Made by a program: the position numbers and the translations under genes. A DNA stretch of 64,000 nucleotides from NCBI GenBank assembly GCA_036268055.1, contig DATAUW010000017.1, positions 62,001 through 126,000 on the forward strand. The letters run 5' to 3'. The stretch comes from Verrucomicrobiia bacterium. Its GTDB lineage: Bacteria > Verrucomicrobiota > Verrucomicrobiia > Limisphaerales > Pedosphaeraceae. This document shows positions 8,054-17,571 of this stretch, piece after piece. Positions within the stretch are counted from its first letter, which is position 1. Each line of letters starts with the position of its first letter. The notes beneath the pieces are model-generated. The model was given only the letters and a program-made list of their open reading frames with translations. It did not search any database and was not told where the DNA came from.

Positions 8054-9754
8054 TCAAACAACTCCGCTGTGCGTGGCATCTTTGCGGACAGGACGCACAG
8101 GGCCGAGTTTAATGACGTTTTCGGGATCGAAATCGGTCAGCTTCAACCAATCCTCGGTCACATCGGTCGGCGGAAAGAGATCGTTTTCTTCATACTCGCG
8201 CTGCAACGCCAGCAACAGATCGGCGCGTTGTAAATGCGTTTCCTGGCCGGTCTCGATCGTGCGTTTGATGGCAAAACTTTTTGCGCGCTCGACAATCGCC
8301 GCGATGATCGCGCCGCTCGCAAGATCGCCACGATACAGAAAATCTTTTTTGCCGCTGCGATACACGATTTCCAAAAACTGGTTTTCAGGAGTGCGCGCGT
8401 AATGGGCATCGGCGACCGCCTGGGCCAATTCCGTTCGCGGCTCGGCGAGCGGCAGCGATTCCTTCAAATAAATTTCATAGATGGCTTTCGCGCCAATCTG
8501 GTCGGGACGTTTCACGCGAATTTTGCGGTCAATACGGCCTGGGCGCAAAATCGCGGGGTCAATTAAGTCCGCGCGGTTGGAGGCCAAAATCACGACCACA
8601 TTTTGCAGCGGCTCAATGCCATCCATTTCCGTGCAGAACATCGGCACGAGCGTGCTCAAGATGCTGTTAAAACGTCCCGAGCGGCGCGTGCCCAAAATGG
8701 ATTCCGCCTCGTCAATGAACAGAAATGCGAGCGCGCCGTCTTTCGCGCGTTCGCGGCATTGAGTAAACAGATCGCGCACCTGGCGTTCCGATTCGCCGAC
8801 CCACATGTTCAGGATTTCCGGGCCTTTGACGTGCAGGAAAAATTCCGGGTGATCCACGCCCGTCTGCGCCTTGATCTGCTGGCGCAAATTATAGGCGGTG
8901 GCTTTGCCGAGCAGCGTCTTGCCGCAACCGGGCGGGCCGTAGAGCAGAAAACCTTTTGGGACTGTGTGCTCAAAGCGCTTAAATAGATCGCGATGAAGAA
9001 ATGGAAGTTCGATGGTGTCGCGAATGGCTTGCACGGCGTCGGCCTGGCCGCCAATGGATGACCACGGCAACTCAGTGACCGATTCCAGCGAACGCTCGAT
9101 GCGTTTTCCCATGCCGATGACTTCGAGGGCCACGCGCTGATTGACATCGAGACGGACTTCCATGCCGGGCTTCAATTTTTCCTTCACGAGCAGCGCCGAA
9201 CGCAGCAACACGAGCGAAGTCATGCCGGCTTCCTGGCCGATGCGCAGGCGTCCGTCGGAAAGCAATTCATCAATGCGCACGATCGGGCCGTTCTTGTCGA
9301 AGCCCAGGCCTTGCACCACGGCAAACGCTTCGTTGCACAAAACGCGCTGGCCCATCTGCAAACTGTTCAGTGGAATCTTCGGGTCCACGCGGCAAACGTA
9401 ATCCGTGCCGCCAAGGCAGACGTGTGCCTTGTCATTTTCCACCGCCATCAAAAATGTGCCCACGCGAAACGCCGGCGAGCGAAGTTTCTCGACGATCTCA
9501 TCCAGCTTCTCCAGCGCCTGCCGCGCCTGGTCATTCATCTCCTCAATGGCGGAGATGCGTTCGCGCAGGTAAATCAGATCCATGAGGGACGTGTGATGCG
9601 GCGGCAATTTGCCGGCGATCAGGTCCACCAGTTGCAGCGCGGAAAGGGATTCCATCTCCTCGTGCGAAAGGATGTCGCCCAACGGCGGGACGGATTCGGG
9701 AGCAGGGTTTTCGGCCTTCGAAGGCGACGAGGACTTTTTCTTTGATTCACCCAT
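8054..9754 (-). CDS. ARC/Mpa-type AAA+ ATPase (proteasome-associated ATPase family)
   Basis: This 566-residue protein has the ARC/Mpa layout. A charged, low-complexity N-terminus is followed by a coiled coil (about 55-92) and tandem OB-like beta domains (about 95-215). The AAA module comes next, with Walker A GPPGCGKT (about 273-280), pore segment KGPEILNMWVGESERQ (about 310-325), Walker B LFIDEAES (about 345-352) and an arginine-rich LRPGRIDRKIRVKRP segment. In actinobacteria the homologue unfolds pupylated proteins and feeds the 20S proteasome through a C-terminal GQYL tail. Here the C-terminus is HSGVV with no such tail, and no pup, dop, pafA or proteasome gene lies in the window. The ring ATPase assignment is firm; proteasome partnership is not. 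Confidence 0.85.
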   Translation of the reverse strand: MGESKKKSSSPSKAENPAPESVPPLGDILSHEEMESLSALQLVDLIAGKLPPHHTSLMDLIYLRERISAIEEMNDQARQALEKLDEIVEKLRSPAFRVGTFLMAVENDKAHVCLGGTDYVCRVDPKIPLNSLQMGQRVLCNEAFAVVQGLGFDKNGPIVRIDELLSDGRLRIGQEAGMTSLVLLRSALLVKEKLKPGMEVRLDVNQRVALEVIGMGKRIERSLESVTELPWSSIGGQADAVQAIRDTIELPFLHRDLFKRFEHTVPKGFLLYGPPGCGKTLLGKATAYNLRQQIKAQTGVDHPEFFLHVKGPEILNMWVGESERQVRDLFTQCRERAKDGALAFLFIDEAESILGTRRSGRFNSILSTLVPMFCTEMDGIEPLQNVVVILASNRADLIDPAILRPGRIDRKIRVKRPDQIGAKAIYEIYLKESLPLAEPRTELAQAVADAHYARTPENQFLEIVYRSGKKDFLYRGDLASGAIIAAIVERAKSFAIKRTIETGQETHLQRADLLLALQREYEENDLFPPTDVTEDWLKLTDFDPENVIKLGPVRPVRKDATHSGVV

Positions 9755-9831
9755 GCGATGAAGTTACTCCGCTTCTGAAGTTTTGCAAATAGGTCGTGCG
9801 CGAAGCGCAAAAAGTCTTGAACCACCATCGC

Positions 9832-9847
9832 CATCGTTTAACCTCCT
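9832..9847 (-). promoter_or_regulatory. Strong Shine-Dalgarno site and ATG opening a small ORF that overlaps the ARC gene out of frame
   Basis: AGGAGG at 9842-9847 (minus strand) lies seven bases before an ATG at 9834, the best ribosome binding site in the neighbourhood. The frame it opens (MAMVVQDFLRFAHDLF...) runs 71 codons to 9619 and overlaps the ARC start (9754) in a different frame. The ARC ATG itself has only a weak GGAG about 12 bases upstream. This may be a leader or coupling peptide, or point to an uncertain ARC start or a sequence error. Confidence 0.45.
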
Positions 9848-9938
9848 GCACAATTAATCTCGCGCGCGTCCATGATTTTTTTGGCACGCGGTTATGCGGG
9901 CAGAGGTGCGGCAACATATTGAATCAATCAAATATTTT

Positions 9939-11129
9939 ATGTCTCCAAGACCATTGAATGTCGGTTTGATCGGCGGCGGCAAGGGCGCGTTTATCGTGCA
10001 TTCCCAACAGCGGGCAATTTTCATGGATGGCACGCGGCGAGTCGTCGCGGGCGCGTTGTCGTCAGACCCGAAGACGGCGATGGAATCCGCCGAGAATTGG
10101 CCTTTCCCGATCACGGGTTATCCATCCTACGATGCGATGATCAGCGCGCAAAAAAATCTCCCGCGCGAACAGCAACTGGATTACATCCTCATCGTCACTC
10201 CGAACTTCGCGCATTACGACCCGGCGATGAAGGCGCTCAAGGCGGGCATCCCGGTTTTCTGCGAGAAGCCGCTTTGTCTCACGACCAAAGAAGCCGCTGA
10301 CCTCGTGAAAGCCGTGCGCAAATTGAATGTGCCTTTTGCCGTCGCGCATACTTATATCGGCAACTGGACAAGCTGGCTTTCGCGTTACATCGTGCGCAGC
10401 GGTTTGCTTGGTGAAATTCGCTGGGTGGATTCGGCTTACATTCAGGGCTGGCTCGCGACGAAACTCGAAGCCACCGGCCAGACGCAGGCGACGTGGCGCA
10501 CGAATCCGAAATTGGCCGGCGGCTCCGGCTGCGGCGGGGATATCGGCACGCACGCGCTTCAGCAACTGCGTTTTGTCACCGGGCTCGAAGTCACGCAGGT
10601 TTCAGCGCATCTCGAGACTTTTGTCGTCGGGCGCAAGCTCGACGACCATTTCACGATTTATTGCAATCTCAGCAATGGCGGGAAAGCGCTCGTGCGCGCG
10701 TCGCAAATTTGCATCGGCTCGAAGAACGATCTGGGCATCACCGTCGCGGGCACGAAAGGCACCTTGAAATGGCGCGCGGAGGAGCCCGAGAGCGTGACAA
10801 TTCTTTTGCCCGATCAACCGGAGCGCACGTACTGGCGCGGCGCGGTCAGCGCGGGCGATGGCTTCTTGCCTAAAGACACGCCGGCGGAACTTTTATCCGA
10901 GCCGACGATTCCCCCCGGCCATCCCGAAGCGTTCCACGATGCCTTCGCGCGGTTGCATCGCCATTTCGAGGCGGACGTCCGCCACTGGCAGGCAACGGGC
11001 AAGTTCAAGGCCGACGGTTCCAAATACGCGACGATTGAAGACGGCTGGACCGGCATGGCTTTTCTCGAAACCTGCCTCAAGAGCAGCGCGAAAAAAGGCG
11101 CGTGGACGGCGATGCCGAAAAAAATCTGA
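9939..11129 (+). CDS. Gfo/Idh/MocA family NAD(P)-dependent oxidoreductase
   Basis: The N-terminal Rossmann fold begins directly at the chosen start with LNVGLIGGGKGAFIV, a GxGGGxG-like nucleotide-binding loop. The family hallmark EKPLCLT follows near residue 112. A C-terminal substrate-binding domain continues, including GGDIGTHALQQLRFVTG with the Asp and His typical of the active site. The protein has 396 residues from the ATG at 9939; an in-frame ATG at 9894 would add 15 residues without a Rossmann role. Such enzymes oxidise or rearrange sugars and cyclitols; the substrate cannot be read from sequence. It is divergent from the ARC gene. Confidence 0.9.
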   Translation: MSPRPLNVGLIGGGKGAFIVHSQQRAIFMDGTRRVVAGALSSDPKTAMESAENWPFPITGYPSYDAMISAQKNLPREQQLDYILIVTPNFAHYDPAMKALKAGIPVFCEKPLCLTTKEAADLVKAVRKLNVPFAVAHTYIGNWTSWLSRYIVRSGLLGEIRWVDSAYIQGWLATKLEATGQTQATWRTNPKLAGGSGCGGDIGTHALQQLRFVTGLEVTQVSAHLETFVVGRKLDDHFTIYCNLSNGGKALVRASQICIGSKNDLGITVAGTKGTLKWRAEEPESVTILLPDQPERTYWRGAVSAGDGFLPKDTPAELLSEPTIPPGHPEAFHDAFARLHRHFEADVRHWQATGKFKADGSKYATIEDGWTGMAFLETCLKSSAKKGAWTAMPKKI

Positions 11130-11134
11130 CCGCG

Positions 11135-11162
11135 TTTCGCAATGCGCGGCGTGTGTTATAAT
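11135..11162 (+). promoter_or_regulatory. Candidate sigma-70 promoter for the TPR membrane protein
   Basis: A perfect -10 hexamer TATAAT lies at 11157-11162, with a weak TTTCGC-type -35 at 11135-11140 (16-base spacer). It falls between the Gfo/Idh gene and the TPR membrane protein, about 60 bases before the latter's start. Confidence 0.4.
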
Positions 11163-11224
11163 ACCCACGCACCGCGCATTTTTCTTTGATGCCCGGTTGA
11201 TTTCTGGCATTGAAGCAAGCTGAA

Positions 11225-13621
11225 ATGCAACGCACGGCAGAGCCACGTCACGCCCGGATCATCTGTGTGGTCCTCGCGCTGGTTACGCTCGCGCTCTATC
11301 TTCCCGTCGTCGGTTACGATTTCATCCTGTTCGACGATCCGGCGTACATCACTGAAAATCCCCATGTCCTGCAAGGCCTCACTCCTTCGGGAATGGTCTG
11401 GGCGTTCACGACGGGTGAAGCCAGCAACTGGCATCCGCTGGCGTGGCTTTCGGGAATGCTCGACGTCCAGATCTACGGCGTAGCGCATCCCGGCGGTCAT
11501 CACCTGACCAGTGTGTTGTTTCACATCGTCAATGCGCTGCTGCTTTTTGTGGTGCTGCGGCGTTTTACCGGCGCGCTGTGGCGAAGCGCGGTCGTGGCGG
11601 CGCTGTTCGCGTGGCATCCGATTCACATCGAATCAGTCGCGTGGATCGCGGAACGCAAGGATGTCCTGAGCACATTTTTTTGGCTGCTCACATTGCTAGC
11701 CTACCATCGTTACGTGAAGGAATCTTCCGCGCAATCCCCGCAGGCAAAAAAATATTACGCGAGAACACTCATTTTATTTGCATGCGGCCTGATGTCCAAA
11801 CCCATGCTGGTGACGTTGCCATTCGTTTTACTGCTGCTGGATTATTGGCCACTCGGGCGTTTCGCGGAAATCCCAACCGCCTCGCCATTTCGCAAACTGG
11901 ACTGGCTGAAACTGCTGCGTGAAAAAATTCCCATGTTTTGCCTGACGTTGGGATCCTGCATCGTGACCTACCTCGTGCAAAAAAAGGGCGGCGCGGTTTT
12001 GGAAGTGGAAAAATTTCCGATGAGCTTCCGCATCGTCAACGCGATGTTTGCGTACCTCGGTTATCTGGAGAAAATGATCTGGCCGAGCGGCTTGACCATT
12101 TTTTATCCACTGACCGGCGGTGCCCGGCCGGTTGCGCAGATTGTGGCCGCAGTGCTGATCCTGCTTGGAATCAGTGTGGCTGCCGTCTATCTCGTTCGCC
12201 AGCGTCCCTATTTTCTTTTCGGTTGGCTCTGGTTTCTGGGGGTTTTGGTGCCGGTGATTGGGCTCGTGCAGGTCGGTTCGCAATCCATGGCCGACCGGTA
12301 TTCCTACATGTCACTGGTCGGCATTTTCATCATCATCGTTTGGGGCCTCGCCGATTTGCTGGGCAACGGACGCCTTAATCGGCTGAATGCGGCGTGGGCA
12401 ATTCTTATCCCGGCACTAACCGCTTGTGTAGTTCTGACCGCGCACAATCTTCCCTATTGGAAAAACACCGAGACATTGTTTCGCCGCAATCTCGAAGTCG
12501 TTCGCGATAATTCCACGGCGCACATGAACCTGGGCGTTTACTACGATCACACGCACAAACCCAAAGAGGCCGAAAGAGAATTTACCGCCGCGCTGAATTT
12601 GCAACCGCATTCCGGCCTCGTGCTTTCCGCCGTGGGACTTCATTATGCGCAGCAAGGGGAGATGACCAATGCCGCCGTTTTTTATAATAATGCTCTTTCC
12701 GAAGACCCCTCCCTAAGCGATGCCCATTATAATCTCGGCAATGTTCTCGCCGGCGAAGGCAAGCTCGTCGAAGCCGCCGACCAATATCAACAAGCGCTCC
12801 GCTCGAAGCCCGACTCGCCGGACGCGCATAATAATTACGGCGCGGTGCTGTTGCGCCTGGGCCGATTGACTGAGGCGCTCGATCAATTCAAGGAAGCGCT
12901 GCGTCTTCAACCGGATTATCCCGAAGCACAAGACCAACTCGGCAGCGTTTTTCTGAAGCTCGGCCATCCCGAAGTCGCGCAACTGCATTACGAAGCTGCC
13001 ATTCGCCTCAAGCCCGATTTTGCCCACGCGCAACTCCAACTTGGCCTCGCGCTCGCCGAACAAAACTATATCCAGGAAGCCATCCCGCGCTTCCAAACCG
13101 CGATCAAACTTGAGCCGACTAACGACGACGCCTACTTCAATCTCGCCGCCGCATACACCGCATTGAAACGCTATGGCGAAGCTGAGCAGGCGTTCGGCGA
13201 ATCGCTCTGTCTCAACCCGGATGCGCAAACCTATGCCCGTCTGGCGGGTGTTTTGCAAAGCGATGGAAAAACGGATGCCGCCATCCAGAATTACCGCAAG
13301 GCTTTGCAACTGCGTCCCGATTCGGTGAAAGCCTTGCAAGGGCTCGCGTGGATTTTGGCGGCGAGCAACAACGCGCAATTTCGCAATGGCGCGGAAGCCG
13401 TCAAACTCGCCGAGCACGCCAACGATTTGAGCGGCCAAAAACAATTATTGAACCTGATGACCCTGGACGTGGCGTATGCCGAAGCGGGAAGATTCGAGGA
13501 TGCGATAAAAACTGCCCAGCAAGTTCGACAACTTGCGACCGCGCAAAACCAAAAAGATTTCGCCGACAAAGCCTCACAGCGGATCGCGCTATATCAATCC
13601 GGAAAAGCGTTTCACGAATGA
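11225..13621 (+). CDS. TMTC-like membrane protein with C-terminal TPR repeats
   Basis: This protein has about 798 residues and two halves. The first about 410 residues hold some ten hydrophobic segments with a short FDDPAYITENPHV loop after the first helix, as in GT-C-fold O-mannosyltransferases of the TMTC/PMT type; an early WHPLAW and HIESVAWIAERKD also fit. From about residue 435 there are roughly nine TPR units (for example YNLGNVLAGEGKLVEAADQY and NNYGAVLLRLGRLTEALDQF). The likely role is glycosyl transfer or protein scaffolding at the inner membrane, by family only. The start could also be a TTG at 11210; the ATG at 11225 was preferred. Confidence 0.85.
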   Translation: MQRTAEPRHARIICVVLALVTLALYLPVVGYDFILFDDPAYITENPHVLQGLTPSGMVWAFTTGEASNWHPLAWLSGMLDVQIYGVAHPGGHHLTSVLFHIVNALLLFVVLRRFTGALWRSAVVAALFAWHPIHIESVAWIAERKDVLSTFFWLLTLLAYHRYVKESSAQSPQAKKYYARTLILFACGLMSKPMLVTLPFVLLLLDYWPLGRFAEIPTASPFRKLDWLKLLREKIPMFCLTLGSCIVTYLVQKKGGAVLEVEKFPMSFRIVNAMFAYLGYLEKMIWPSGLTIFYPLTGGARPVAQIVAAVLILLGISVAAVYLVRQRPYFLFGWLWFLGVLVPVIGLVQVGSQSMADRYSYMSLVGIFIIIVWGLADLLGNGRLNRLNAAWAILIPALTACVVLTAHNLPYWKNTETLFRRNLEVVRDNSTAHMNLGVYYDHTHKPKEAEREFTAALNLQPHSGLVLSAVGLHYAQQGEMTNAAVFYNNALSEDPSLSDAHYNLGNVLAGEGKLVEAADQYQQALRSKPDSPDAHNNYGAVLLRLGRLTEALDQFKEALRLQPDYPEAQDQLGSVFLKLGHPEVAQLHYEAAIRLKPDFAHAQLQLGLALAEQNYIQEAIPRFQTAIKLEPTNDDAYFNLAAAYTALKRYGEAEQAFGESLCLNPDAQTYARLAGVLQSDGKTDAAIQNYRKALQLRPDSVKALQGLAWILAASNNAQFRNGAEAVKLAEHANDLSGQKQLLNLMTLDVAYAEAGRFEDAIKTAQQVRQLATAQNQKDFADKASQRIALYQSGKAFHE

Positions 13622-13646
13622 CGCAAGTTCGTGCTCAAAGAAAACG

Positions 13647-14456
13647 TCATTGAGGCGCGCCCAGCAACTCACCGACCTTCGCGCGAATATCCTTTTCGCG
13701 CATCAGTGATTCACCCACCAGAATCGCGTTGGCCGTTCCTTGCGCTACCCGCTCCACGTCCGCGCGCGAATGAATTCCACTCTCCGCGACCAGCAATTTG
13801 TCCCGGCCATCATTCGCCGCGCGCAACTTCGCTCCAAGCCGCTCGGTCGTGCCGAGGTCGGTCTTGAAAATTTTCAGATCACGATTATTCACGCCGATGA
13901 CATTCGCGCCGATGGCCAGCGCGCGATCCAGTTCCGCTTCGTCATGTACCTCCACCAACGCGGTCAGTCCGCCCTCGGTCGCCAATTCGTGAAAGTGTTT
14001 CAGCCGCGCGTCATCCAAAATCGCTACGATCAATAAAATCGCGTCCGCGCCCCACTCAATCGCTTCGAGAATCTGCCGCTCATCAATGATGAAATCTTTT
14101 CGCAACAAAGGCAGCCGCACCGCCGCGCGAATTTGTTTTAGATATTCCAGCGACCCTTGAAAAAATTGTTCATCCGTCAAAACTGAAAGACAATCCGCTC
14201 CCGCGATTTCATACGTTCGCGCAATTCGCACCGGATCAAAATCCGCGCAGATGACTCCTGCCGATGGCGACGCCTTCTTGACCTCCGCGATCAATCCCAT
14301 CCCGCCCTGACGCGGATTGCGCAACGCCGTTTCAAAATCCAGCATCCCACCCCGCGCCAGCGTCGCATGCTGCAGATCCCCCGGCGATACTGCGCGTGGC
14401 GGCAACTTCGCGATTTCAATTTTTTTCTGCGCTACAATTTTATCGAGAATATTCAA
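13647..14456 (-). CDS. trpC: Indole-3-glycerol phosphate synthase
   Basis: This 269-residue TIM-barrel enzyme closes the indole ring in tryptophan synthesis, converting 1-(o-carboxyphenylamino)-deoxyribulose phosphate to indole-3-glycerol phosphate. Visible family signatures are the N-terminal ILDKIVAQKKIEI, IAEVKKASPSAG (catalytic Lys), LLRKDFIIDERQI, LVEVHDEAEL, IGVNNRDLKIF and VAESGIHSRADV. The gene begins two bases after the prfB stop, so the two are probably cotranscribed. trpB lies about 25 kb away, so tryptophan genes are scattered here. Confidence 0.96.
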   Translation of the reverse strand: MNILDKIVAQKKIEIAKLPPRAVSPGDLQHATLARGGMLDFETALRNPRQGGMGLIAEVKKASPSAGVICADFDPVRIARTYEIAGADCLSVLTDEQFFQGSLEYLKQIRAAVRLPLLRKDFIIDERQILEAIEWGADAILLIVAILDDARLKHFHELATEGGLTALVEVHDEAELDRALAIGANVIGVNNRDLKIFKTDLGTTERLGAKLRAANDGRDKLLVAESGIHSRADVERVAQGTANAILVGESLMREKDIRAKVGELLGAPQ

Positions 14457-14458
14457 AT

Positions 14459-15602
14459 TTATTCCTCGTCATCTTTCACGCCTTGCATGCGCTTCATTGG
14501 GCAACCGGCGCGCAGCCACCCGTTCACGAACGGATCCAGGTCGCCGTCCATCACGCCTTGAACATCGCTCGTCTCCACGCCCGTGCGCAAATCTTTTACC
14601 ATGCGATACGGCTGGAACACATAACTGCGAATCTGGTTGCCCCACGACACGCTGCCTTTCTCGCCGTAAAACCGTTCCATCTCCTGCTTCGCCGCGTCCA
14701 GTCGTTGCGCGTAAATACGCGAGAGCAACAGCTTCATCGCCGTCGCGCGATTTTGATGCTGCGACCGCTGGCTTTGCGATGCCACCACCAAGCCCGTCGG
14801 GATGTGCGTGATGCGCACCGCGGTTTCGACCTTGTTCACGTTCTGGCCGCCTTTGCCGCCCGAGCGGAACGTGTCCACGGAAAATTCATCCGGTGGAATC
14901 GCGATCTCCTCGGTCTCCTCAATTTCCGCGATCGTATCCACACTCGCAAAACTCGTGTGCCGCCGCTTGTTTGAATCGAATGGCGAAATCCGCACCAGCC
15001 GATGCACCCCGCGCTCCGCCTTGCAAAAGCCGTAGGCGTTCTCGCCCGTGATCAACATCGTCACGCTCTTGATGCCCGCGGTTTCGCCCGGCAACGCGTC
15101 ATTGATTTCCGCCGTCCAGCCGCGGCTCTCGACCCACCGCTGATACATCCGCAAAAGCATGTTTGCCCAGTCGCACGATTCCGTGCCGCCCGCGCCGGCG
15201 TTGATGCTGAGGATGCAATTATTCTTGTCGTGCAGACCGTTGAGAAAAACTTTCAGTTCGAGATTTTCGAGATCCTTGGAGAATTGCGCCAGGTCGCGCG
15301 TCAGTTGTTGCTCCTGCTTGATTTGTTCAGCTTCCGGCTCGGCTTCGCTGAGTTCGACCATCACGCGAAAATCGTCCAGTTGCGCTTCCGCCTTCAGCAG
15401 CGGGTCCACCTTCTTGCGAAAAGTGTTCGACTCATCAATCAGTTTTTGCGCCTGCTCGCGATTGTTCCAAAACGATTCGCCCGCCATCAAGGCGTCAAGT
15501 TCCGCCATGCGTTTCTGCGCGCCCGGGACGTCAAAGAAACCTCCGTAAATGGACCAGCTTCTCCGCCACCGTGACCAACTGCGATTTAATCGTCTCGAAC
15601 AT
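14459..15602 (-). CDS. prfB: Peptide chain release factor 2 (programmed +1 frameshift)
   Basis: RF2 recognises UGA and UAA stop codons and releases the nascent chain. Translation starts at the ATG at 15602 and reads 23 codons (MFETIKSQLVTVAEKLVHLR...) to an in-frame TGA at 15531-15533. A +1 slip there continues in the main frame (DVPGAQKRMAEL...) to give about 380 residues. The downstream part carries the codon-reading SPF motif (ISPFDSNKRRHTSF) and the catalytic GGQ (SGGKGGQNVNKVETAVRITH). A continuous ORF beginning upstream in the second frame gives an N-terminus unlike RF2 and is rejected. trpC follows two bases later. Confidence 0.95.
15530..15545 (-). promoter_or_regulatory. prfB: prfB programmed +1 frameshift site
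   Basis: On the minus strand the bases read CGGAGGTTTCTTTGAC. This has the elements of the classic RF2 recoding site: an internal Shine-Dalgarno (GGAGG), the slippery CTT, the in-frame TGA stop and a following C. Low RF2 leads to slow termination and a +1 slip, which autoregulates RF2 level. Confidence 0.95.
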
Positions 15603-15825
15603 AGTTGCATATATATATGCCACGTTTTCTCGATAATCCAGTTGATTCATTGGATGGGGCAGCGCAGAAGCGAAGGAAAATATAGCGTGCAAAAATCGTT
15701 GTTGGTTCGGGCTGCTCCCCCCGATCAGAAACAGGCCCGTGACAAATTGGTGACAACCGGCAATAGGCTTGACCCAAAAAAGCGAAGCGGGCTTAGTTAC
15801 TCCTGCAATTTTAAGTTATTGCTTT

Positions 15826-16710
15826 ATGAAAGATTTTCACGCCAAGCACGCTTCGCGGGGTTCTCGATCTCACCAACCGAATCTTGGATTCACACTGATT
15901 GAATTGCTCGTCGTGATTGCCATCATCGCAATTTTGGCGGGTTTGCTTTTGCCCGCGCTCGCGAGTGCAAAAGCCAAGGCCAGCCGCATCTATTGTATAA
16001 ATAACCAGAAGCAGTGGGGACTCGCGATGTCCATGTATGCGGACGACAACAGCCAATTTTATCCGGCCTCGCGCGATCTGCTTTATGTCGCCACGCCCGA
16101 CAACAATCCCGTATGGACTGAGATGTATGCGGACGCCACCGCTACACCCGCCATCGGGCTTTCCGATTGGTATAATGCGTTGCCGCCTTATGTATCCGGC
16201 GCTCCACTCTGGCAATACGGAGCGAGCAGCATCAGCAACAATGTTTTTACTTCCTCCCGATCCATCTACATCTGCCCCACGGCTGCGGCCATACGCACAG
16301 TTCCGCCCGATCCTGATCCGGTGACGGGGATTCAACCGGGCGTCGGACCCGGACCAACTTTCAATTATGGGATGAACCAGCGCATCAACTTTAATCTTCC
16401 CGCTCCCGCCAATGTGCCTGAAACTCCGTTCAAGATCACCCAGGCTGCGAATCCCTCCGCATTCGTGGTGTTTTCAGAACAACGGGTGCATGCCAGTGAA
16501 ACGCCCTATTACGGCACCAGCCCGGCGGACTTGAGCAGCACTTATAATTGGTGCAACCGTTTTTCCGGCCGCCACAGTGGCACGGGCAACATCGTTTTCG
16601 GCGATGCTCATGTGGCCAATTTCAAATACGGCTACGTGGTCGGCCTGGCCGCGGGCAAAGTTATTGATCCCAAAGATTCCGACATCAACTGGGAGTTTGA
16701 CGGTCAGTAG
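15826..16710 (+). CDS. Type II secretion/type IV pilin-like protein with N-terminal methylation signal
   Basis: The protein has 294 residues from the ATG at 15826. A prepilin leader ends with [20 protein letters not shown], where cleavage after Gly and methylation of Phe are expected, followed by one hydrophobic helix and [20 protein letters not shown]. The C-terminal part ([21 protein letters not shown]) is typical of the DUF1559-like pseudopilins that are amplified in Planctomycetes and Verrucomicrobiota. No pilus machinery is nearby, so this is an orphan pseudopilin, likely periplasm-facing. An upstream in-frame start at 15769 would add 19 residues before the leader and is less likely. Confidence 0.9.
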   Translation: MKDFHAKHASRGSRSHQPNLGFTLIELLVVIAIIAILAGLLLPALASAKAKASRIYCINNQKQWGLAMSMYADDNSQFYPASRDLLYVATPDNNPVWTEMYADATATPAIGLSDWYNALPPYVSGAPLWQYGASSISNNVFTSSRSIYICPTAAAIRTVPPDPDPVTGIQPGVGPGPTFNYGMNQRINFNLPAPANVPETPFKITQAANPSAFVVFSEQRVHASETPYYGTSPADLSSTYNWCNRFSGRHSGTGNIVFGDAHVANFKYGYVVGLAAGKVIDPKDSDINWEFDGQ

Positions 16711-16763
16711 GCGCTATTCTTTCGTCTTCGCATCAAACCCATTTGCAGGCTGCAACCAAACGC

Positions 16764-17390
16764 TTATTTGGCGTGAATGCGGAAGAACACATTGCTGCCC
16801 GCCGGCTTCCCGCACCATATATTATTGGTGCCATTGGCGAACACATTGCTCTGAACCGTGAGCGCGAACCAATTCGTCGAGGGGAGATTCGTGTTGGCCT
16901 CGGGAATGAATGCGAAGCCATTGGTGGTTGACTGCTGGACGGTGAATTGCACATTGGTTCCAACGGACAGATTGACAATCGTCGTCGCGGGCGGGGTGGG
17001 CGGCGGCGTGGGATCAACCATTACTACCTGTCCGCTGAACCCGTGAATCGAGCAATAATAAACGCAATTCGGGGCGTTGATAGGGACAGTATAGGTTATG
17101 GTCCCGGTGGAAATATTATTATTGACCACGCCGGCTGGTGTCGGACCGAACAAAGAGGTGCCCAGAGCAAACGGGTGAAACCCCGGGGTCGTGCTGATGG
17201 CGAAGGTATAGGTATGTCCACGCATCAAAGTGATCGTGGGACTGCCATCAACGCCATTGATCAGAAAAGCGAACTCTTCGTTAGGCGTGGAAACATTAAA
17301 ATCCTGGGCGTGGGAAATCCCGGCGGCGAACAAGGTTGATGCCGCCAGCGCGAGGCACATCTGCAAACGGGCTTTAATTGTCTTTCTCAT
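16764..17390 (-). CDS. Secreted cupredoxin-like protein
   Basis: A Sec signal peptide (about residues 1-28, ending SHAQ) is followed by a cupredoxin-type domain. Probable copper ligands are the His in GFHPFALG and the Cys and His in YYCSIHGFSGQVVMV, in plastocyanin/azurin order. After a Pro/Thr linker (PTPPPTPPATT) a second small domain ends in FFRIHAK, a tail seen in many verrucomicrobial secreted proteins. It may carry electrons or bind copper outside the cell; the partner is unknown. It is convergent with the pseudopilin gene. Confidence 0.8.
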   Translation of the reverse strand: MRKTIKARLQMCLALAASTLFAAGISHAQDFNVSTPNEEFAFLINGVDGSPTITLMRGHTYTFAISTTPGFHPFALGTSLFGPTPAGVVNNNISTGTITYTVPINAPNCVYYCSIHGFSGQVVMVDPTPPPTPPATTIVNLSVGTNVQFTVQQSTTNGFAFIPEANTNLPSTNWFALTVQSNVFANGTNNIWCGKPAGSNVFFRIHAK

Positions 17391-17571
17391 CTTAAATTCC
17401 TATGGTTTTTGGTCGTTGACTGCTTTATGACTCCCCAGCTTTCCTTTTGTTCCCGCGCGGTTGATTTTTTTGAGTGGCATCCGGTCTTTCCTTGGAAACC
17501 AGCGCTATCAGGCCGTTTCCCTGCGCCGCTCCGCTTGACTTCCGACCCCGCTTGAAGAAAAATCCACCCCT

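Noticed and set aside
15534-15610. Continuous RF2 ORF starting at 15610 (MQLCSRRLNRS...)
   Set aside because: Its N-terminus does not resemble RF2; the +1 frameshift reading (MFETIKSQL...) does.
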